NCBI RefSeq assembly: GCF_020532625.1
Contig: NZ_JAJAUY010000007.1
Coordinates: 25,017-89,016, forward strand
Length of the DNA stretch: 64,000 nt
Direction of reading: 5' to 3'
DNA from: Streptomyces antimicrobicus
GTDB taxonomy: Bacteria > Actinomycetota > Actinomycetes > Streptomycetales > Streptomycetaceae
Every line of letters begins with the position of its first letter. Position 1 is the first letter of the stretch. The position numbers were made by a program, and so were the translations under genes. This document shows positions 60,677 to 64,000 of the stretch, one piece after another. The notes under the pieces are model-generated. The model was not told where the DNA came from. It saw nothing but the letters and a program-made list of their open reading frames with translations, and made no database searches.

Positions 60677-61690
60677 TCAGCCGCGCGTCCAGTCCAGCAG
60701 CCGGTCCGCCGGCCAGGAGTTGATCACCCGCTCGACGGGCACCCCGCACTCCTCGGCCCGGGCGCAGCCGTAGATCTGCCAGCTCAGCTGACCGGGCGCG
60801 TGCGCGTCGGTGTCGATCGAGAAGTACACGCCCGCCGCGACGGCCCGGCGCAGGAGCCGGCGCGGCGGGTCCAGCCGCTCGGGCCGGCTGTTGATCTCCA
60901 CGGCCGTGCCGGACTCGGCGCACGCGGCGAACACCTCGTCGGCGTCGAACTCCGACTCCGGCCGGCCCCGGCCGGTCAGCAGCCGGCCGGTGCAGTGGCC
61001 CAGGACGTCCGCGTGCGGGTTGCGGACGGCGGCGACCATGCGCCGCGTCATCGCCCGCCGGTCCATCCGCAGCTTGGAGTGCACGGAGACCACGACGACG
61101 TCGAGCCGCTCCAGCAGCTCGGGCTCCTGGTCCAGGGAGCCGTCGTCGAGGATGTCGCACTCGATCCCGGTCAGCAGCCGGAACGGCGCCCAGGTGGCGT
61201 TGAGTGCTTCGACGACCTCCAGCTGCTCCCGCAGCCGCTCGGGCGAGAGCCCGCGGGCCACGGTGAGCCGGGGCGAGTGGTCGGTGAGCACGGCCCACTC
61301 GTGGCCGAGCTCGGCGGCGGTGCGGCCCATCTCCTCGATGCCGCTGCCGCCGTCGGACCAGTCGGAGTGCAGGTGGCAGTCGCCCCGCAGGGCGGTCCGC
61401 AGCGCCGCGCCCGGTCCCTGCGGCACGGGCGGGGCGCCGAGCTCCTCCTCCAGCCGTTCGAGGTAGGCCGGGACCCGCCCGGCCAGCGCCTCGGCGATCA
61501 CGCCCGCCGTCTTGGGGCCGATGCCCTTGACCGCCTCCAAGGTCCCGGCCGCCGCGCGCCGGGCCGCCTCGCCCTCCGGCATGGCGGCCACCCGCTCCGC
61601 CGCCGTACGGAAGGCGCGGACGCGGTACGTGGGGGCCTGTCCGCGCTCCAGCAGGAACGCGATCCGCCGCAGGGCGGCGACCGGGTCCAC
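60677..61690 (-). CDS. PHP-domain protein with helix-hairpin-helix (PolX-like, no polymerase)
   Basis: 337 residues from the GTG at 61690. Residues about 1-90 form HhH-type helices including KGIGPKTAGVIAEAL, as in the 8-kDa domain of family X polymerases. The PHP domain follows with metal ligands GDCHLHSDWSDG, LTDHSPR, GIECDIL, VVVSVHSK and SIDTDAHAPGQL. The family hydrolyses phosphoesters, for example histidinol phosphate or DNA 3' ends. The nucleotidyltransferase palm of PolX is not present. Related proteins are common in Streptomyces; substrate unknown. Confidence 0.88.
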   Translation of the reverse strand: MDPVAALRRIAFLLERGQAPTYRVRAFRTAAERVAAMPEGEAARRAAAGTLEAVKGIGPKTAGVIAEALAGRVPAYLERLEEELGAPPVPQGPGAALRTALRGDCHLHSDWSDGGSGIEEMGRTAAELGHEWAVLTDHSPRLTVARGLSPERLREQLEVVEALNATWAPFRLLTGIECDILDDGSLDQEPELLERLDVVVVSVHSKLRMDRRAMTRRMVAAVRNPHADVLGHCTGRLLTGRGRPESEFDADEVFAACAESGTAVEINSRPERLDPPRRLLRRAVAAGVYFSIDTDAHAPGQLSWQIYGCARAEECGVPVERVINSWPADRLLDWTRG

Positions 61691-61743
61691 GGCCTGCGGG
61701 TCAGACGGGCGGCAGCGGCGCCGGCGGCGTCATCGGCAGCACG

Positions 61744-62205
61744 TCAGTGGCACCACTTCACGGGCGAGAGGTTCTTCACCCAGCGCGCGGCGACCCAGCC
61801 GTCGTCCTCGGGCAGGTGGTACCAGAGGTCGTTGCCGCCGACCCGCTCGCCGTGCTTCTTGCAACTGATCGAGACCTTCTCGTCCGGGTAGACCTTCTCG
61901 ACCACCGACGAGTGCGTGGTCGGTCCGCTGCGGACGTTCAGCGGGCCGCGGGAGACGACCTTGCCGGTGGCGTAGCGGTGGTGCGGGGGCCGGCCGGGGC
62001 CGTCGCCGTCCTCCTCGTCCTCGCCGTCCTCCTCGTCGTCCCACTCCTCCTCGTCGTCGTAGTCGTCATCGTCGTCGAGCACGACCCCGTGCCCCGGTGT
62101 GTTGCGGGGCGGGTTCTCGTCCGCCACGGCGACACCGGCGCCGACGAGGCCGAGCACCAGGCTTCCGGCGGCTAGAGCGAAGCAGGTCCTGGTGGGTTGC
62201 AGCAT
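61744..62205 (-). CDS. secreted SH3-domain protein with acidic linker
   Basis: 153 residues from the ATG at 62205, GAGGAG upstream. A signal peptide (about 1-28, ending VAVADE) is followed by a strongly acidic Asp/Glu run (about 42-70) with few other residues, then an SH3b-like domain (GKVVSRGPLNVRSGPTTHS, YPDEKVSISCKKHG, WYHLPEDDGWVAARWV) with a Cys pair likely to form a disulfide. SH3b domains bind cell-wall peptides. The acidic spacer could bind cations or keep the domain off the negatively charged wall; that is inference. Confidence 0.88.
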   Translation of the reverse strand: MLQPTRTCFALAAGSLVLGLVGAGVAVADENPPRNTPGHGVVLDDDDDYDDEEEWDDEEDGEDEEDGDGPGRPPHHRYATGKVVSRGPLNVRSGPTTHSSVVEKVYPDEKVSISCKKHGERVGGNDLWYHLPEDDGWVAARWVKNLSPVKWCH

Positions 62206-62643
62206 GAGCCGGCTCCTCTGCGAAGGCTTCGGTGGCGACCGGGCGGTCACCAGGGACGACTATGACGAGACCGGATGCGCGGACCCGGGTGGCACACCGC
62301 CGATTAGCCCGAATTGCGCATTTTGATCTGATAGGTCGGCGGACACTCAAGGGTGGCGGGCAGGGCGCGGCGGGGGCTCTCCGGCCCTGGTCCGTTGGCC
62401 TGCTGGTGGCCCAAGACCATGCGCCGGTGCTGTGCCAATGGCCCACCGCATCAGGGGTGACTTGAGCCATTGCCCCGCCGGATGGTTTTCTGGACCCATC
62501 CATGCACACTCGGCGCCGCCAGCGCCGGACGGCGACGAGGCCGGACCGGACCCGCGGCGCTTTCGTCGTGCCCACGACCGCCCACCACCCCCGGGCGGGC
62601 CGGGGAGCGGCGAAGGGCAAGACAAGGGGGGCGGCCGACCGCC
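62206..62643. other. 438-bp intergenic gap, divergent promoters
   Basis: Lies between the leftward SH3 gene and the rightward FUSC gene. I see no convincing gene. A lower-GC patch near 62300-62340 (TTTTGATCTGATAGGT) is the likeliest promoter site; the right end is G/A-rich and supplies AAGGGGGG ahead of the FUSC start. No clear inverted repeat or riboswitch-like fold was found by eye. Confidence 0.45.
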
Positions 62644-64000
62644 GTGAAGAGGATGTTCGTGGCTCCGGACCCGGGGCGCATCAGGCTCAGGACCTCGCTC
62701 CGCGCCGTCGTCGGCGTGGGCGCCGCCGTCACCGCCGCCGAACTGGCCGGCTTCTCGCTGACCGCGTCCATCACGGCGGGCCTCGCGGCCCTGCTCGCCC
62801 TGTTCACCGTCACCGACCCCGGTGTCCGGGCCCAGGTCCTGACCACCGCCCTGCTGCCGCTCGCCGGATTCCCGGTGCTGGCCCTGGCCACCCTGCTGCA
62901 CGGCAGCGCCCCGCTGCGCGACCTCGCCTTCGTCCTGGTCGTCTTCGCCGGGGTCTACGCCCGCCGCTGGGGTCCCCGGGGACACGCCCTCGGGATCTTC
63001 GCGTTCATGAACTTCTTCATCATCCAGTTCCTGCACGCCCTGCCCGGCCAGCTGCCCGAGCTGTACGCGGCCGTCGGGCTCGCCCTGGCCGCCTGCGGCG
63101 TGGTCCGCTTCGTGTGCTGGCCGATCGAGCGGACCTTCCCGCCGCCGGCCGCGCCCACCCCGCTGCCGGGGACCGGCCTGGCGCGGCCCACCACCCGGCA
63201 GGCCGTCCAGGCCACCGCCGCGTGCGCCGCGGCCCTCGCGGTCGGCCAGGCGCTGTCGACCGACCGCTGGTACTGGGCCGTCGGCACCGCGTGGTGGATC
63301 TTCGTCAACACCGTCTCGCGCGGCGAGACCCTGGTCCGCGGCTTCCGCCGGGTGCTCGGCACCGTCATCGGCATCGTCGCCGGCCTGCTGATCGCCATTC
63401 CGCTGCACGGCGCGCCCGGCCCGACGGCGGCCCTGGTCGCCGTCTGCGTCTTCGGGATCTTCTACACGGCCCCGGTCTCCTACAGCTGGATGATGCTCGC
63501 CGTCACCCTCATGGCCGGCCTGCTCTACGGCCTGCTGGGGGTGCTCAGCCCGAGCCTGCTGGTGCTGCGCCTGAGCGAGACCGCCGTCGGCGCCCTGTGC
63601 GCGGCGCTGGCCGTGGTGCTGGTGCTGCCCGTCACCACCCACGCCGTCAACGACGCCTGGATCCAGCGCGCGCTGCGCTGCGTGCACGAGGCCACCGCGC
63701 AGGCCGCCGCCCGGCTCTCCGGCGACCGCGCGGCCGACCCGGCCCCGCACGCCGCCGAGCTGGAGCTGCTGCTGGCCCGGGTCCGGCTCGCCCTCGCGCC
63801 GCTGGTCCACCCGCTCAGCCCGTACCGCAACCGCAAGGCCCGGGCCCGCCAGGTGATCGAGCTGCTCGACGCCTGCGCCCGGGAGGTGCGGGGCCTGGTC
63901 TCCGTCGCGGCCGACCCCGACGCCGGCCACGACGCCCGGCTCGCCGCCGCCTGCTGGCGCGTCGAGGCCGCCGTGGAGGCCCTCATCACGCCCGCCGCCG
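62644..64000 (+). CDS. FUSC-family (aromatic acid exporter-type) membrane protein, N-terminal part
   Basis: The frame runs off the right edge after about 452 codons without a stop. The GTG at 62644 (VKRMFVAPDPGRIRL) is chosen, with a G-rich site about 12 bases upstream; an ATG follows at 62653. Two blocks of hydrophobic segments are separated by a loop near 175-190: residues 15-165 and 190-345 (TDRWYWAVGTAWWIFVN, then VLGTVIGIVAGLLIAI), the two-fold layout of FUSC/YccS/AaeB proteins. These are thought to export aromatic acids or other toxic compounds. A cytoplasmic helical part begins after 345. Substrate unknown. Confidence 0.87.
   Translation, partial: MKRMFVAPDPGRIRLRTSLRAVVGVGAAVTAAELAGFSLTASITAGLAALLALFTVTDPGVRAQVLTTALLPLAGFPVLALATLLHGSAPLRDLAFVLVVFAGVYARRWGPRGHALGIFAFMNFFIIQFLHALPGQLPELYAAVGLALAACGVVRFVCWPIERTFPPPAAPTPLPGTGLARPTTRQAVQATAACAAALAVGQALSTDRWYWAVGTAWWIFVNTVSRGETLVRGFRRVLGTVIGIVAGLLIAIPLHGAPGPTAALVAVCVFGIFYTAPVSYSWMMLAVTLMAGLLYGLLGVLSPSLLVLRLSETAVGALCAALAVVLVLPVTTHAVNDAWIQRALRCVHEATAQAAARLSGDRAADPAPHAAELELLLARVRLALAPLVHPLSPYRNRKARARQVIELLDACAREVRGLVSVAADPDAGHDARLAAACWRVEAAVEALITPAA

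Overview
The window is very GC-rich actinobacterial DNA and fits Streptomyces or a close relative. Genes are dense and often overlap as ATGA or GTGA, GTG starts are common, and there is a conservon operon, a rare TTA codon, Tat-type export and many families typical of Streptomyces (MHYT, DUF742, roadblock, DUF6397-like, MpaB-like). I saw no rRNA, tRNA, CRISPR array, insertion sequence or phage gene.

Bases 1-16,929 hold an NRPS gene cluster that runs off the left edge and that I cannot match to a known product. Two operons diverge from a 234-bp gap that carries an 11-bp-arm inverted repeat (8950-8981). Leftward: a Glu/Leu-dehydrogenase-like protein, a fumarase/aspartase-superfamily lyase, a C-A-PCP-TE NRPS, an MFS exporter, a free carrier protein and a truncated D-2-hydroxyacid dehydrogenase. 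Rightward: a glutamate 5-kinase fused to a carrier protein, a free adenylation protein, and a C-A-PCP-reductase NRPS. Hand-read pocket residues of the two NRPS A domains lie close to the proline code, which fits a dedicated glutamate kinase. One module releases by thioesterase, the other by reductase. The cluster's right edge abuts a rhodanese-like remnant and an MBL-rhodanese gene.

Bases 17,171-25,309 look like a sulfur and inorganic-carbon region: MBL-rhodanese plus MFS, PhnA-like protein, two Cys-free ArsR paralogues, a SulP-STAS transporter in a four-gene coupled operon, a small helical protein and an exported beta-carbonic anhydrase. Three copies of TTGCA-N6-TGCAA in this stretch look like a shared ArsR operator. 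Bases 25,421-32,487 carry an aldehyde dehydrogenase with its GAF regulator, a MOSC protein, an MpaB-like oxygenase and a methyltransferase.

Bases 32,651-42,986 hold an MHYT membrane protein, a 1-kb C-rich repeat tract, a conservon (cvnA-D), a second roadblock protein, a DUF6397-like gene with a TTA codon, a YchJ-like protein and TesB. Bases 43,120-57,327 carry a DUF3516-type RNA helicase, a membrane hydrolase, a 1.5-kb gene-free tract with 62-bp tandem repeats, a heterodimeric ABC exporter whose two ATPase halves have complementary defects, a D-lactate-dehydrogenase-like FAD/Fe-S protein, and a MarR/ABC exporter divergon. The remainder (57,390-64,000) is housekeeping-like: MltG-type protein, flavin monooxygenase, HAD phosphatase, Lrp regulator, PHP phosphoesterase, SH3 secreted protein and the start of a FUSC transporter.
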